Source: JAKIYB01 sp964590255 (lineage in GTDB: Bacteria; Armatimonadota; Hebobacteria; CAIYQO01). Taken from it: a stretch of DNA of 16,785 nucleotides. Position 1 is the first letter of the stretch. Each line of letters opens with the position of its first letter. The notes under the pieces were generated by a model. That model saw only the letters and a list, made by a program, of their open reading frames with translations, had not been told where the DNA came from and searched no databases. The stretch is from assembly GCA_964590255.1 (NCBI GenBank), contig CAZPYA010000114.1, positions 1-16,785 on the forward strand, read 5' to 3'. Positions 16,678-16,785 of the stretch are shown here, piece after piece. A program made the translations under genes and the position numbers.

Positions 16678-16774
16678 GTTCTCAGTAGCGGCGCCGCGCA
16701 GCAAGCCGCGTCCGTGACAACGACAACGGTAAATAGTCCGACGCGGCTTCCTGCGCGGCGCCGCTACTGAGAAC
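16678..16774. repeat. 97-bp palindromic element (35-bp arms, one mismatch)
   Basis: The left arm 16678-16712 and the right arm 16740-16774 are reverse complements at 34 of 35 positions and enclose 27 nt. Each arm contains the self-palindrome GCGGCGCCGC (16688-16697 and 16755-16764). The element starts 8 bp after the TPR stop codon. There is no T run after either arm, so it is not a standard intrinsic terminator, though such a stem could stop transcription or protect the 3' end. Its shape fits dispersed palindromic repeats (REP/MITE-like), which cannot be tested within one window. Confidence 0.85.
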
Positions 16775-16785
16775 ATAAACACTCA

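Overview
The window is GC-rich bacterial DNA with dense, leaderless-gap coding, Shine-Dalgarno sequences before most genes, several Sec-type signal peptides and an MreC cell-shape protein. This suggests a free-living, rod-type, carbohydrate-using bacterium with an envelope that receives many exported proteins. No rRNA, tRNA or clade-specific marker is present. Gene content would fit a little-studied phylum such as Armatimonadota, but that is a weak guess.

Layout. (1) Positions 1-3245, plus strand: a likely operon of exported proteins. It holds the 3' end of a metallophosphoesterase gene, a secreted helical repeat protein with CpxP/Spy-like segments, and a second, paralogous metallophosphoesterase with an N-terminal fibronectin-like domain. 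A membrane-anchored SDH-family (ClpP-fold) serine protease follows at 3324-4196. (2) Positions 4200-7370, minus strand: a very large exported protein with a CBM9-like domain fused to a heparinase-II/III-like architecture. mreC is divergent from it at 7443-8282. (3) Positions 8336-12104, minus strand: an M20 PepT-like peptidase and, upstream of it, a second heparinase-II/III-like protein without a signal peptide. (4) Positions 12215-14044, plus strand: citramalate synthase (cimA), the first step of the pyruvate route to isoleucine. In front of it is a complete-looking transcription attenuator: sigma70-type promoter, a 17-codon leader peptide with three isoleucine codons, an antiterminator and a perfect 9-bp terminator with six T. 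(5) Positions 14045-14962: an AT-rich control region with TCGTAT-type boxes, a perfect -10 box and a long-stem structured leader, then an exported MBL-fold hydrolase. (6) Positions 15005-16669: a TPR protein gene cut by one in-frame amber codon, followed by a 97-bp near-perfect palindromic element at 16678-16774.

How the genes fit together: the exported phosphatases, the CBM9/lyase-like protein, the second heparinase-like protein and the peptidase fit a scavenging lifestyle (organic phosphate, acidic polysaccharide, peptides), but no shared pathway can be shown from the sequence. The strongest new-looking element is the isoleucine leader attenuator of cimA, where start, control codons, stop codon and the two competing hairpins are spaced as in the classical trp/ilv/his model. 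The structured leader of the MBL gene, the 97-bp palindrome, an 86-bp imperfect inverted repeat before the peptidase and the amber-interrupted TPR gene are the other points of interest. No stretch over 300 bases lacks a described feature.
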